From Dipteris shenzhenensis (lineage: Eukaryota; Polypodiophyta; Polypodiopsida; Gleicheniales), in NCBI GenBank assembly GCA_047967505.1, contig CM106541.1: a stretch of DNA of 64,000 bases. One strand, given 5' to 3'. Each line of letters opens with the position of its first letter. Positions within the stretch are counted from its first letter, which is position 1. The position numbers and the translations under genes were made by a program. The notes under the pieces were generated by a model. The model saw only the letters and a list, made by a program, of their open reading frames with translations. It was not told the origin of the DNA and did no database searches. Positions 11,219 through 22,103 of this stretch are shown here, piece by piece.

Positions 11219-12306
11219 ATTGCCATGTTCATTTGCAAAATGACTGTGACTAGAGTGTCCACCACGATGATTTCCTCTTCCTCGGGAATTCCCTCGCTAG
11301 ATTGACCGCCTTGGTCATACTGCTTCTTGCAGCAATCTCTTTCATAGTGTCCAAACTTGTGACAGTAGTTGCATTGAATGTTTGACACATTGGTGGATGC
11401 ATTCCCTCGTCCTTGGAATCTTCCTCGGTTGGAATGATTTCCTCTTTGCTGATTCTGATGTTGCTGAGGATGATGCTGATGCTGATGCTGATTCTGACTT
11501 TGATTTTGTTGATGATGACCACTTTTCTGATATGATCTACCTCTGTTTCTGCCTTTGCCTCTGCTTCTGTCTGAAGCTGTGAATGCCTCATCATTAGAAT
11601 GACCTTTACGTGCTTGAATGGCCTGAGTCCTAAGTTCTTCACCAAGTAGAACTGACTGAAGTTCTTCCAGTGTTGGAATTTGCCGTTGGATGGCAATACT
11701 CTGGACTAGATTCTCATATCCTTCTCCTAGTCCATTCAAGATTACTTGAACCATTTCTGCGGGATTCATAGTCTCTCCTACTGCTGCAAGTTGATTGTTG
11801 TAGTCTTTGATGCGGAGTACATAAGCATGACCGGTTTCACTGCTGTTGCGGAAACTCTGGTTGATCTGATTTCTCAGGGTGAGAATCCTAGATGTGTTCT
11901 TGGACTCGTAGAGAGCTGCGAACATATCCCATGCTTCTTTTGATGTCTTAACTGTGTTGAGCTGTCCTACCATGACATCTTGCACGTTCTGCTTGATCAG
12001 GTGATAGGCATACTTGTCTTTCTTATCCCATTCTACTTGAGCTCGGGCAATGGCAGGATCTGGTACTGGTGCGGAACCTGTTTGTGTAGATGTAGATCCC
12101 GATGTAGATCCCGTTGCTGGTACTGTGACAACAGATGGAGTAGAGCTACTGGTGGCTGGATCGGCCAATGGTCTAGGTATAGATCCATCGACATACTCCC
12201 ATTTGTCCTGAAGCACAAGAATGGTCTCCATTCGGTATTTCCATGTACCGTAATTGGAGTTGTCTAACTTAGTAGATGCCTTCAGATTGAGGTTGCTAGT
12301 CGACAT
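11170..12306 (-). CDS. Element A gag
   Basis: A 378-residue open frame that builds the virus-like particle and binds element RNA. The N-terminus (KLDNSNYGTWKYRMETIL) is the copia gag entry motif. Residues about 70-260 are the UBN2-type capsid region (AWDMFAALYE, LNGLGEGYENLVQ). A Gln/His/Arg-rich basic stretch follows, then one zinc knuckle CNYCHKFGHYERDC (CX2CX4HX4C). The ATG at 12306 is the first after the leader and is followed by an uninterrupted frame. The last about 30 residues after the knuckle look frameshifted, because protease continues in another frame. The capsid itself appears intact. Confidence 0.93.
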   Translation of the reverse strand: MSTSNLNLKASTKLDNSNYGTWKYRMETILVLQDKWEYVDGSIPRPLADPATSSSTPSVVTVPATGSTSGSTSTQTGSAPVPDPAIARAQVEWDKKDKYAYHLIKQNVQDVMVGQLNTVKTSKEAWDMFAALYESKNTSRILTLRNQINQSFRNSSETGHAYVLRIKDYNNQLAAVGETMNPAEMVQVILNGLGEGYENLVQSIAIQRQIPTLEELQSVLLGEELRTQAIQARKGHSNDEAFTASDRSRGKGRNRGRSYQKSGHHQQNQSQNQHQHQHHPQQHQNQQRGNHSNRGRFQGRGNASTNVSNIQCNYCHKFGHYERDCCKKQYDQGGQSSEGIPEEEEIIVVDTLVTVILQMNMAICFLQVRNCIRLIQCT

Positions 12307-14288
12307 GGTGCAAACAATGTACTCAAAAGTGTCCTGAAAAACTCTGTATGAATCAACTGCAAATACACTGAAGATGCCAAGTGAAATCTCTGTACCGTCG
12401 GTGAAGATAGAACTACAGTATATAAGATCTGATCTGTGTTACAAGGCTTGTGGCAATGATGCCGGGAATAGCCAAGAGGCTTTACAAGGCTGAAAAATGA
12501 TGTGCACGATGCCGTGAGATAGCCAAATAGGCTTTACAATGGTGGCATGTGTGTGTGAAATCAAGTGCTATCTGCCCACTGAATCAATCTACAATGCCTC
12601 TGAACTCTGAAGTCTGCTCACTGAACTGATGAACGTAAGGTTTCAGGTAATGTAATGATGTGAAATCGGATGTGAGCGTATGGACTGACTCCGAGTAGGT
12701 ACTAGTCGAGAATTTTGGGCATGGCTTAGATTGGCAACTTGGGGAATTCAAAGCGTCCCCTCTATGGCAATCTAGTCTACTCTAATCTAGATCTAAACCA
12801 ACCGTCGATCGATGAAAGAGCAGCAAATAATTCCTTTTCTTTTGTTCTTTTTAAGTGCTGGGTCAGATGCGTCGATGTAGAGGCAAATGTGCATGAAGGA
12901 AGTGGTTTTGTCGACGAGGCTCAATGTGACATGGCAGGTGACGTGGCTGATGATGTGTCAGATAGGATTGACATGTGGCACTTGGCTGACCACACCTCAA
13001 TCGGGGTTTACTTGACTGTACCATTTAACTGAAGTCAAATCTAATCTGCCACGTGTCGTTTGGCTGACCCCACCTCAGTGTGTGGTGAGATTGAGGATAA
13101 GGGGTATCCTCCCTCTTTGCCACGTGTCGCTATGTGGAGAAGCCGGATGGAATCTCTGAGATGCCGATGAAATCTCAGAGATTCCATCGTCGTTTTTGTT
13201 AGAGAGCGTGGTTGGAGCTCTGTTGAAGATGGAGCCCGTGAGCTCCAGCTATGGCTATGGCGATGGCTGCAGCTTGGATTTGGTAGTGCTGGAGTGAGCC
13301 CATGGCTTGGACTGTGGGTCGGCGGCTCTCGGCTCTCGGAGGTGTTGATTGCGAGGAGCGAGGCTGGACACGACGGGAGCTGCTCAAGGAGCCGCCTGTG
13401 GATATGCTTGAGCGGTGCTTGTTGTTGGCGGCGGCTAGGAGTCCGTTGGTCCAGGTAGTTGTGTAGAGCTTGGAGGTCTGGATGCCGTAGCTGCTGTGGA
13501 CAGCAGCAATAGTTGTTGGCATTGAGCAGGAGCTCAGCTCCTCCCGACCGCATTGGTGTTGAGCTAGTGGCAGTCGTTGGCATTTGGAGATCGTAGATGG
13601 CGATCGAGGCCTGCAACTTTAGAGACCAACTGGTGCTGAAGAAGACTGGAGAGCAGCAGTTGAGCAACACAGCAAGTCGGGTTGTAAAGAGCAATGAGGG
13701 CAGCTGTTGATTGAAGGAGAAGTCACTGCTAGCACGATGGTCAGAGTTGGAGGCTCGTAAGGAGCTACGATGGCGTTGATGCGGCTGTATGGAGCACTGC
13801 TACTACGAGTTGTAGGCTCGTCGTTTTAGATATAGAAGAGGCTTAGGACTACGTTTTGTAGCTAAGGACTGCAAAGCCAAAGTCACAGGGTTGCTTGCTG
13901 AAGATAGCTCTTGGAGTTTGCTTCTTGAAGGTTTGCAGGCTTCAGTAGTCCGCAAACCTTTCAAGAACTTCTCAAAATGAAGAACAAGATCTCTCCGTGT
14001 CTCTCTCACAATCAAAGTACCTTACAAAACTCAGAAATGTCTCTCTTGAAGCTCTCAAAGATGGAAATCACTCTTAGAAATCTCTCACACTATGAAGAAC
14101 CACTCACTCTCATCGAAGAATGAACGGAAATCTCTTAAAGAAAATGGACGGAATTTTCTCTCAAATGGACGGAAATTTCTCTCAACGGAAGTGAAGGGAA
14201 GGATCTCACAATCACTCAAGAGAGCTCTCAATCTCACAATCTCTCTCACACTCTCAAGAATCACAATGCCTCAGTGGAAGGCAAGGAA
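12307..14288 (-). other. Element A long untranslated leader
   Basis: About 2 kb between PBS and gag ATG, far longer than the leader of element B (about 0.5 kb). It holds a 217-codon minus frame (13041-13694) of Ser/His/Leu-rich composition with no motif, partial direct repeats around TTGGCTGACC-CACCTCA (about 12985-13002 and 13060-13078), the strong hairpin listed separately, and CT-rich stretches next to the PBS. Nothing recognisable as a captured host gene. Confidence 0.6.
13146..13188 (-). repeat. Perfect 17-bp inverted repeat in the A leader
   Basis: GATGGAATCTCTGAGAT (13146-13162) and its exact complement (13172-13188) are separated by nine bases. In the element RNA this would be a stable stem-loop. 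A packaging, dimerisation or translation role is possible but inferred. Confidence 0.85.
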
Positions 14289-14300
14289 GCTCTGATACCA
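14289..14300 (-). other. Element A primer-binding site (tRNA-iMet)
   Basis: Minus strand TGGTATCAGAGC directly follows the 5' LTR. It is complementary to the 3' end of plant initiator tRNA-Met. Confidence 0.95.
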
Positions 14301-14557
14301 TGACAAAATATGAAGAGGGGAGAGGAGAAGAGTGGAGATGAGGAGAGAGGGCACAGCTAGAGAGCACACCACAAATGACTAACTGTACACTAGAATTAGT
14401 TGAAAAAATAGAATATATACAAACCCTTTTAGGGTTAGGGTTAGGGGATCTAACCCTTTCCTTTATAGCACTCTATAAGGTTGGTGCTATGCACATATGA
14501 TCATGTGATGGTGCTATGCACACATGATCACATGATGTTGAGCGTGAACTCTCAACA
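14301..14557 (-). repeat. Element A 5' LTR
   Basis: 257 bases, TGTTGAGAG...TTTTGTCA on the minus strand. TATAAAGG at 14460-14467 (minus) is the likely promoter TATA. It is followed by the AACTG target copy at 14558-14562. Confidence 0.97.
14460..14467 (-). promoter_or_regulatory. TATA box of the element A promoter
   Basis: TATAAAGG on the minus strand, about 90 bases into the 5' LTR and about 160 bases before its end, which would define U3 and R. Confidence 0.5.
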
Positions 14558-14678
14558 AACTGAGCCACGAACTAGTGTAGATAACGATCTACCAACTGCA
14601 TCTGTAGCTAACAAGTCGGTGACATAAATGCACAACGGTCACCCTGGCATATCGCGAGTGGAGCTCGATATCTCAACA
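14558..14678 (-). repeat. Element B 3' LTR, inner part
   Basis: Continues the LTR after element A. The first five bases duplicate the A target. Compared with 19753-19898 it lacks about 30 bases after GTAGATAA. The GA-rich tract CTCGAGGGGGAG (minus, 14679-14690) abutting it is the polypurine tract. Confidence 0.93.
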
Positions 14679-15029
14679 CTCCCCCTCGAGCAATTCCTGC
14701 ACACCAAGCAGGTCTCTGAACTTGCACAGCTTCTCTGCGCCCAATGCCTTCGTGAATATGTCAGCTACCTGATCCTCTGTGCTGACATAAACTAGATCAA
14801 TAAGACCTAGTAAAACCTTCTCCCGCACATAGTGATAATGCACCTCAATGTGCTTTGTTCTAGCATGATAGATTGGGTTATTTGCCAAGTGTATACTGCT
14901 CATGTTGTCACAATAAATGACAACTGGCCCATCTGTAGACTGATGCATATCATAGAGTAGCTTATGCAACCAAGCTACCTCACATGCAGCCATTGCTGCA
15001 CCCCTGTACTCAGCCTCTGTGCTCAACAA
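14673..15029 (-). pseudogene. Element B RNase H domain
   Basis: 118 residues with LSTEAEYRGA, YCDNMSSIHLANNP, HARTKHIEVHYHYVR and VADIFTKALG, the copia RNase H C-terminal half. The final Cys codon and the stop (TGT TGA, 14673-14678) are the first six bases of the 3' LTR, so translation ends inside the LTR. It is cut from the RT frame by a stop near 15036 (YFLLLQ... region). Confidence 0.92.
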
Positions 15030-15041
15030 GGCAACTGTAGG

Positions 15042-15923
15042 CTATTTCTTGCTGCTCCAAGTGGCTGCAACACTCCCAAAAGAGAACACATATCCACTGG
15101 TAGATCGTCTATCAGAAATACTACCAGCCCAATCAGCATCAGTGTATCCATGCAACTGTATCTGAACCCCAGCCTCATAAAATAGTCCATACTGCAATGT
15201 GGACTTCACATACCTGAGTATGTGTCTAGCCGCATCCAAATGCGGTTTCCTTGGAGCCTGCATAAACTGACTTACCAACCCAACAGCATAGCTCAAATCT
15301 GGCCTGGTAATAGTCATGTAAATCAAACTTCCTACTATGCGTCTGTACATAGTAGGGTCTTCCAGAAGCTGACTTGCATCTGCGCTCAGCTTCACATTCT
15401 GCTCCAAAGGAACTGAAATAGGCTTACAGCCTGTCATCCCATATTTGGACAGCATGTCCAGTCCATACTGCCTCTGTAAGAGCTATATCCCACTTGGTGA
15501 TCTAATCACCTCAATGCCCAAGAAATAACGCAGCTCTCCCAAATCCTTCATCTCAAACTTCTGCCTCAATAGCATTTTCACATGAAGGATATCTTCATCA
15601 CTATCACCTATGATGATCAAATCATCAACATAAATGACAAGCAGCATAATCCCTTTCTCTGTTTTTCTCACATAGAGTGAGAAATCTGCCTTGGAAATCT
15701 GAAAGCCAATAGTGACAAGATACTATCCTATCTTGTCAGACCATGCTCTAGGTGCTTGCTTCAAGCCATACAAGGCTTTCTTCAACCTGCAAACAAACTC
15801 AGGATGAATAGCATGAGCATAACCTGCTGGCTGCTCCATAAAGACCTCTTCTTGCAAATCACCATGCAAGAAGGCATTCTTTACATCCATCTGATGTAAA
15901 GACCATGCCTTTGATGCAGCCAT
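15042..15923 (-). pseudogene. Element B reverse transcriptase core
   Basis: Three open segments (15723-15923, 15483-15671, 15042-15455) separated by single stops make one RT_2 core. Landmarks are HQMDVKNAFLHGDLQEEV, ALYGLKQAPRAW, the active site VIYVDDLIIIGD, MKDLGELRYFLGIE, and SLIYMTITRPDLSYAVG, then TDADWAGSISDRRST at the RNase H start. Catalytic Asp residues survive. The stops at about 15480 and 15720 look like point mutations. Confidence 0.93.
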
Positions 15924-15935
15924 AGCAATGGCTGC

Positions 15936-16394
15936 TCATACGGTTGCCATCCTTGCAACCGGGCTGAAAGTTTCTTCATAATCAATGCCATATGTCTGTG
16001 CATACCCCTTGACAACTAATCTTGCCTTGTATCTATTCACAGAACCATCTGCATTGTGCTTGATCTTATAAACCCACTTACAGCCAATTGCATTCTTGTC
16101 TTTAGGCAAAGGCACCAATTCCCATGTAGCATTTGCATCCAAGGCATCCATTTCTTCATCCACTGCTTTCTCCCATTTTTCATTTCCCATGGCTTGCTCA
16201 AAAGAAGTGGGTTCTGGTTCCTGTATCACTTTGACCATATAGGCATAGTGAATGGCTGTAAATCCATCATATTTCAGCCTATCCATAGGATACCTAACCC
16301 TGGTAGACCTGCGCAAAATAGGCTCACTTCCAGGTGCTCTCAAAACATCCCTGGTCTTCCTTACTCCAGGTGTAACAACAGAAGGAATACCCAA
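15936..16394 (-). pseudogene. Element B integrase-RT linker and RT start
   Basis: Contains [17 protein letters not shown], the [19 protein letters not shown] block, [17 protein letters not shown] and [11 protein letters not shown], the N-terminal third of copia RT. A stop near 16410 separates it from the integrase tail and another near 15930 from the RT core. The homologous stretch in element D is at 63270-63799. Confidence 0.9.
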
Positions 16395-16415
16395 CTCATC
16401 ATCAATGCTCTGTTC

Positions 16416-17384
16416 TTAGCCACTGGATTCACCATCCACATAAGAGTGACCTGCATTCACATCAAACATGGGCTGATCTACCTTCTCTTTTCCTTTTCGT
16501 GATACCTGCGTACCACTATCTGCATTGCTTTGAGGAGATTCTCCTGATCTCAATCTACCTGTCCATGGTGAAGTATGTGAACCACTACTAGAGGACACTG
16601 CAGGTCCAGTGATATTTTGTGATTGCTGCTGTGAATTTTGTGCAGCATTACCATTTTGTGCATCTACATCAATCATCACATTTACTGGTTTATACCAGCT
16701 GCTCATCTCATCAAAAACAACATCTCTGCTCACTGTGAACTTACGTGTAGAAGGGTTATAGCATCTATATCCTTTCTGCTGCAAAGAATAACCAATAAAG
16801 ACGCACTTCTCAGCCTTTGGATCCAACTTGGACCTCAACTCATCTGGCACATGAACATAGGCAATGCAACCAAAAATTTTCAAATGAGAAATGTCTGGTT
16901 TCCTACCAGTATACATCTCCTGTGGCGTCATGCCATGTATTGCTGCAGTGGGTCCAGTCCTGTTCATTATATAAACTGCTGTAGCAACTGCTTCAACCCA
17001 ATAATAATCTGGTAGATCTTTTTCATTTAGCATGGCCCGAGATACCTCTCCAATATGCATGTTTTTCCTTTCTGCAATTCCATTTTGCTGTGGGGTATGA
17101 CTGCATGAATATTGCTGCTTTATGCCATGCTCCTGCAGGAACCTTGCAAACTCATTTGAGAGGTACTCTCCCCCTCCATCTGACCTTAGGCATTTTATTT
17201 GCAGGCCTGTTTCTTTTTTAACCATAGCTTTAAAAGCTTTGAAGTGCCCAAACACTTCACTTTTCTTTTTCATAAAATACACCCAAAGTTTTCTGCTGAA
17301 GTCATCAATAAATGTGACAAAATAGTGACAGCCTCCAATAGATATAGCTTTAGTAGTCCACACATCAGAGTGGATTAATTCCAA
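16416..17384 (-). pseudogene. Element B integrase catalytic and C-terminal region
   Basis: 322 residues: IHSDVWTTKAISIGG and FIDDFSRKLWVYF (first Asp), CLRSDGGGEYLSNEF (second Asp), QNGIAERKNMHIGEV (Glu), then LKIFGCIAYVHVPDELRSK, KCVFIGY and VSRDVVFDEMSSWY, and a Gln/Ser-rich tail. All three catalytic acids are kept. The zinc-binding part lies upstream in the next segment, separated by one stop. Confidence 0.93.
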
Positions 17385-17429
17385 TGGCTTTTTACTCTCT
17401 TGAACATGCTTAGGAAATGGTTTCCTTGC

Positions 17430-18023
17430 CTATTTTCCAAATTGATAGGCTTCACACACCTTATGCATTTCTGCAACCTTGAATTTAGGCAATTCTGTAA
17501 CAATATTTTGGGCTTGCATTGATTTAAGTCGCTGTACATTAACATGACCAATGCGTTTATGCCAGATATTAATATCTGCAACTACACCGGTCCCATGTGC
17601 AAACATTGCTACACTCAATTCAGGCATGTCCGCATCCAGCGTAAACATCCTGCCTTTCTTCTTTCCTTTTGCTATCAAGCAACCATTATTTTTCATATCC
17701 TCAACAGAACATCCATGAGGATTGAATCTGACCTACAAGCCCTGCTCAACCATTTGACCAACAGAAACCAGGTTCTTGGTGATGTTCGGGACATGAAATA
17801 CATCAGACAAGTATTTCTTTTTCCCATCCTGCATAGACAAAGGAATTTTGCCAATCTGCACAATAGGATGTGCAATATCATCACCAGTCTCCACAAATCC
17901 TGGTTTTTCCATTTTCCTTGCATCCTGCATCCATTCAGCATGACCTGCCATGTGGTTTGATGCACCTGAGTCAACATACCACACATCACTGCTTTCTTCT
18001 ACACTTGTCACAGAATTTGTCAT
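17430..18023 (-). pseudogene. Element B protease and GAG-pre-integrase
   Basis: 17733-18023 holds the retropepsin (WYVDSGASNHMAGH, DVFHVPNITKNLVSVGQ). 17430-17696 holds the pre-integrase zinc region (IWHKRIGHVNVQRL, then VCEAYQFGK where the second Cys of the CXXC pair has become Tyr). Single stops separate the parts. The polyprotein is processed by this protease. Confidence 0.9.
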
Positions 18024-18106
18024 ATGCTATACCATAAACAAATGTTCATTTCTGTCATCACCCTGTCTACTAGAGGATGCATAATTGCCTTCCTGCAATT
18101 TTCCAT

Positions 18107-19015
18107 TCATAATGTCATTCTGCTTTTTGTAGCAGTCTTTAGCCATATGCCCCATTTTACCACAGTAGTAGCATTCAACATTGCTGTTTGCATTTTGGCC
18201 TCTCTACCATCCACCACGACCTCTTTGGCTCCCCCTGCCTCTAGAGTTACCATGTCCTCCTGCATAGGACTAGTTTTCTTGAGTTTGCTGCATATTCTGA
18301 TTTCTACCACGGCCTCCAGATCTCGGCCTCCTCTACCTCTGCCTCTACCCCTTCCAGCATTTGAGTAGAAGACAGTTTCTTTTGAGGTTCCTCCTGAAGA
18401 AGATGCACCACCATTTCTCTGCTCTTCAGAAATTAGAAGAGCAATCAACTCCTCAAAATCAAGAAATTTTTCACGGATGGCAATGGATGTCCGGAATTGT
18501 GCATAATCCTTTCCTAGACCATTCAAGGTCACAGAAACTAAATCGTCATCATCCACTGGCGACCCAATGGAAGCAAGTGCATCCGCAATTTTCTTCACCT
18601 TCATGTGGTAGTCATTGATGCTCATATTTTCTCTCTGCACATTGTGCAGCTCCTGCTTGAGCTGCATTTTCTTGGCCTGCGTATTTGTGCTGTACATTTT
18701 AGCCAAAGTATCCCATGCCACCTTTGGCGTACTTGCATCCTGAATATGCACAATCATTGAATCTAAAATACTGATAGACAGCCAGTACATAACTTTTCTG
18801 GCTCTCTCATGCCATCCTTTAAATGCCTGCATTTCGTGTTGATTGGGAATATTAGGAAGAACTGGTTCTTCTTCATTTCCTATAATGAACTCCCAGTAGA
18901 CTTTTCCCATAAGGAAATTCGTCATTCTAAACTTCCATGCTTGGAAGTTGTTCTTGTCAAGCTTTTCAGTGACAATCTGTGAAAGAGAATCAGACGACAT
19001 TATAGAACACTGCAA
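18107..19015 (-). pseudogene. Element B gag, frameshifted
   Basis: The frame starts MQCSIMSSDSLSQ; the internal Met (MSSDSL) is the more likely start. It shows the copia entry motif LDKNNFQAWKFRMTNFL, capsid-region blocks VAWDTLAKMYSTN and LNGLGKDYAQFRTS, and an Arg/Gly-rich stretch. Near 18320 the frame shifts. The zinc knuckle (CYYCGKMGHMAKDC) is readable only in a neighbouring frame at about 18130-18180, so the product as encoded lacks it. Confidence 0.9.
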
Positions 19016-19533
19016 AATATTCTCTCACTGCAAAAAACACAGCTTTTGCCTCCCAAGGGCAATTCTGCAAACCTGACGAAAGTGGTTTTTTTGACCACAC
19101 AGTCACTTCCTAGTGACGATTTTGCATCAACAGGCAATAAGGATGATTCTGCAACTCCCAATATCTCTGCACATAGGCATACGATGCAATTTCTGCAGTA
19201 ACTTTTCACCGACTTGCAGAATAGTGGTCGCACAGCAAAAACAGGGCCTTTTTCTGAGTGCCTGCGGAGAACTTCCGCCTCCAAAACGGGCCCCGAAATG
19301 ACCTCGAATCAAAAAAATAAAGTCACCCCTGGCTTCGCCCTCGCCCGCAGCATATAATGCCCTCTCGCCACACCGCGAAGGGCGTCTCAATTTGAGACAG
19401 TGCACTCTTGCACTTCTGGCTATGCTACCTGTAGAGATTTGCTCCCAAACTCAAAAAAGGAAAGCAACACTAGTCCTCTTACCAGGACACTGCGAACTTG
19501 GTTTGCTTTCTTGAGCTCCTTACCACGAACAAG
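19016..19533 (-). other. Element B leader
   Basis: About 0.5 kb between PBS and gag. It is homologous to 46474-46765 in element D. Short open frames here are not supported. Confidence 0.7.
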
Positions 19534-19545
19534 GCTCTGATACCA
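19534..19545 (-). other. Element B primer-binding site (tRNA-iMet)
   Basis: Minus strand TGGTATCAGAGC, immediately inside the 5' LTR. Confidence 0.95.
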
Positions 19546-19898
19546 TGTGAAGATAGTGGGAGAGAGGGAAGAAGTCTCACTTGCAGCTTTCTCACATACA
19601 CAATGGGGGAATACACACAAAGGTGGAGACTGGAAACAGTTTTCCTCTTCTTAGTTGTAAAAGCCAAAAAGAACTCTCATACAAAGAAATAGAAGAACCC
19701 TATATGTGGGTCTCAAACCAAACTCAACTAACTAAGGTGGCATAGTAACTGAGCCACGAACTAGTGTAGATAAGGATAGCTATCATCCAGCTATTATTCG
19801 CGGGCAGTGTACCAACCACATCTGTAGCTAACAAGTCGGTGACATAAATGCACAACGGTCACCCTGGCATATCACGAGTGGAGCTCGATATCTCAACA
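19546..19898 (-). repeat. Element B 5' LTR
   Basis: 353 bases, TGTTGAGATATCG...TCTTCACA on the minus strand. The target copy CAGCT follows at 19899-19903. Confidence 0.96.
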
Positions 19899-20432
19899 CA
19901 GCTAACACCCAAGACCAAAGATTGTGAGCAACATGCACATTTTAGGTCTACGTTCATGAAAATAGCCACGCCAATAAAAATATCCATGAAAGGAGAACAG
20001 CTCAAACTCAAGGAGTTTGATCCCAAATATCCTGAGGCAAAGGCATCTAGGCAACGTGCAGAGTTGCCATTGAGTGTCTCGCGGGAGTTAAGCCTTGCCA
20101 CTCCAAGTTTTGAGCCTCATGCATGGGGTTTGAACCACAAATGGTTTAAGGCATGAGGGTGCTCAGGGAGTTTGAGCCCCAAATCACCTAAGCCTAAGAG
20201 GTGCGAGGCTAACATAAGCACTATTTGGGAACTGGTTAGGACCACCTCCTAATGCCAGGTTTGTCCCAAGCATTTTAATATGGTTAACACAAGTGTTACT
20301 TCTGCCAGTAGGGAGAGATGGAAAGAATAGTAATATGCCTTGGCACCCTACGGGCCCAAGAGCCTTTGGTTGTAAAGAGAAGGAGAGTGCTAAAAAGAAA
20401 AAGGGTTGGCCCTCCCTTCAAAAGGTGACTTG

Positions 20433-20440
20433 TATAAAAG
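20433..20440 (+). promoter_or_regulatory. TATA box of the gypsy H LTR-like region
   Basis: TATAAAAG, about 400 bases before the primer-binding site. It fits an LTR promoter; the LTR borders are unclear. Confidence 0.4.
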
Positions 20441-20838
20441 GACAAAGTGTTGACTTTAGTCTTCATTGTTGTTTGCACAAGTTTGAATACAAAATCCCTC
20501 TTCTCTTCCAAGAGAGTGTTTTGGGTGTTCCCTTGTTTCCATTGTAGTGCCCTTGTGTTTGCCACTCCATCCCCCTTCACTCTACTCTTCCCCTCTCCTT
20601 CTCCTCTCCTTCTCCTTCCCTTCTCCCCTCTCCTCTCCCCTCTCCCCCTTCCCTCTTTCTCTTGTGGAAACACATTTGTGGAAACACATTGCAACAATTC
20701 GGAGGCTGCTCGAGTGACACTTGCAAATGAGTCATGCCTTGCATTGCTCTCACAAGGAGTATCTTGGAGTGGAGGCTCCATCACCATCTCTTGAACATCC
20801 CCATGACACATGAGTCACCGCCAAGACCCACACTTTTT

Positions 20839-20856
20839 TGGCACCGCTTCCAGGGA
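20839..20856 (+). other. Degenerate primer-binding site of gypsy H (tRNA-Asp type)
   Basis: TGGCACCGCTTCCAGGGA differs at four positions from the complement of plant tRNA-Asp, as I recall it, the primer commonly used by Tat/Athila-type gypsy elements. The TTTTTTGGC context is also typical. Confidence 0.55.
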
Positions 20857-22103
20857 GAAAAGGTATGCTTTTGCATTTGCACTTGTTTCCCTTCGATCCC
20901 ATTGCACAAGTCTTCAAGCCTAACTTGGAGCTTGTTAGTGGAGTTGTAGGAGAAAAGAGAGGGAGGAAGTGAGAGTAAGGATGTAAAAGTAGGAAAATTG
21001 TTTTTTCATGTTGGAAAGTGATTTGGGAGCATTTGAAGCTTGTTTTTGATGTTTTTTAGTGTTTTAAGTTGATAGGAATGTAGTGTGTGTGATTGCTAAG
21101 GAGTGTGTGAGGTCCAAACCCATCAAAAAACAACCAAAATGTTGATTCTTGCCAAATCTTGAAGTTGTTTTGTGTTCTAGAACTCACCTCTCATGAAATT
21201 GTACATTTTTGCTTGCAAAAAATGTTTTTTCTTCAAGTTTTTTCATTGTGTACATAAACTAGGTAGTGTAGCACCCCCGTAGCATAACAAATCCAAGATA
21301 GAAACTCAAATCCAGTAAAAAATCCACAAAAATCAATCGGCAACATTGTGTTTTCCTATCTCGTAGAGTCGGCGCCATAGAGTTATCCTGCCAACCAAAT
21401 GTCCCAATGGCCGGTGCGTTAACTGTATCCCATTGATCAAACCCTGTTGACCCAATGCCATAGAGCTACCCCACCTACCTGACTTCTGACCACGTCCTAT
21501 AACCCATTACCCCTATTAAATGCGTGTTAGAATTGCTATCCCATCGACCTTATATCCATTGACCTGGTGCTATAGAGCTATCCCATCGATCGTTGCTATT
21601 CTGCTACTCTGTTGCCGATGCGGTGAACCCACCCCCATGCCCGTGGTCATATTCATATCCCTCTACTCATCATGTTACGCCCATCACATCGCTCGTCTGC
21701 TATTTTCATTCCATCGATCATTGCGTTTTGCTTATTCTATAGATCATCTTTTATCTTGCTGCCCGATGTTATACGCTTACTTCGACGATCGTCACTTCAC
21801 TCTTATCTCATTGCTCATTGTGTTTGTCAATCCCCATGCCCGTTGCAATAACTATATCATCACTCGATGCTCCATCCGTATCCCGTCGACTTGTGATCTC
21901 GCCACACACATGGCAAGATCTGTCCTGTTGTCATTCTTACTCTGCCACCGTCGCGATACGCTTATGCTGCTGCCCATCGCTTTACCTGTATCCCGCCTCC
22001 TGATGTGATACCCTATCCCTCCGACTGCCTCTATAGAGCTATCCTGCCAACTATCGTGATACCTCTGGGGTAGCCAAAGAATTTAAAAATTTTAAGAATC
22101 TCA
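20857..22103 (+). other. Gypsy H leader with degenerate short repeats
   Basis: No coding frame. From about 21330 to 22070 the sequence is built of variants of ATCCC-RYCGACC and CCATAGAGCTATCC words at irregular spacing. 20550-20660 is CT-rich. Confidence 0.5.

Larger units (their letters stand above)
7707..14557 (-). mobile_element. Ty1/copia LTR retrotransposon A, full length, nested in B
   Basis: Seen: identical-length 257-base LTRs at 7707-7963 and 14301-14557, differing at three positions by eye (about 1.2%). The 5-base duplication AACTG lies at 7702-7706 and 14558-14562. A tRNA-iMet PBS, a purine tract beside the 3' LTR and a full gag-PR-INT-RT-RNH set are present. The element is 6.85 kb, long for copia because of a leader of about 2 kb. 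Pol carries two nonsense codons and two or three frameshifts, but all catalytic motifs survive. It inserted into B after B inserted, so it is the youngest layer here. Confidence 0.97.
7500..19898 (-). mobile_element. Ty1/copia LTR retrotransposon B, complete ends, interrupted by element A
   Basis: Seen: a 353-base 5' LTR at 19546-19898, and its 3' partner at 7500-7706 plus 14558-14678, split by element A. Both start TGT and end ACA on the plus strand. The outer flanks carry the 5-base duplication CAGCT (7495-7499 and 19899-19903). The internal part (14679-19545) holds, in minus-strand order, PBS, gag, protease, integrase, RT and RNase H, which is the Ty1/copia order. The LTRs differ by about eight changes over the first 207 bases, and the 3' copy has a deletion of about 30 bases, so B is older than A. 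The pol is broken by stops and frameshifts. It is the same family as element D. Confidence 0.95.

Noticed and set aside
13041-13694. 217-codon frame in the element A leader as a captured host gene
   Set aside because: Ser/His/Leu-rich, overlapped by another frame, no motif or splice structure. It does not resemble any protein I know.
20296-20811. 171-codon minus-strand frame with Arg/Gly/Glu run
   Set aside because: It is the complement of a CT-rich stretch in the gypsy H LTR-like region, with no domain.
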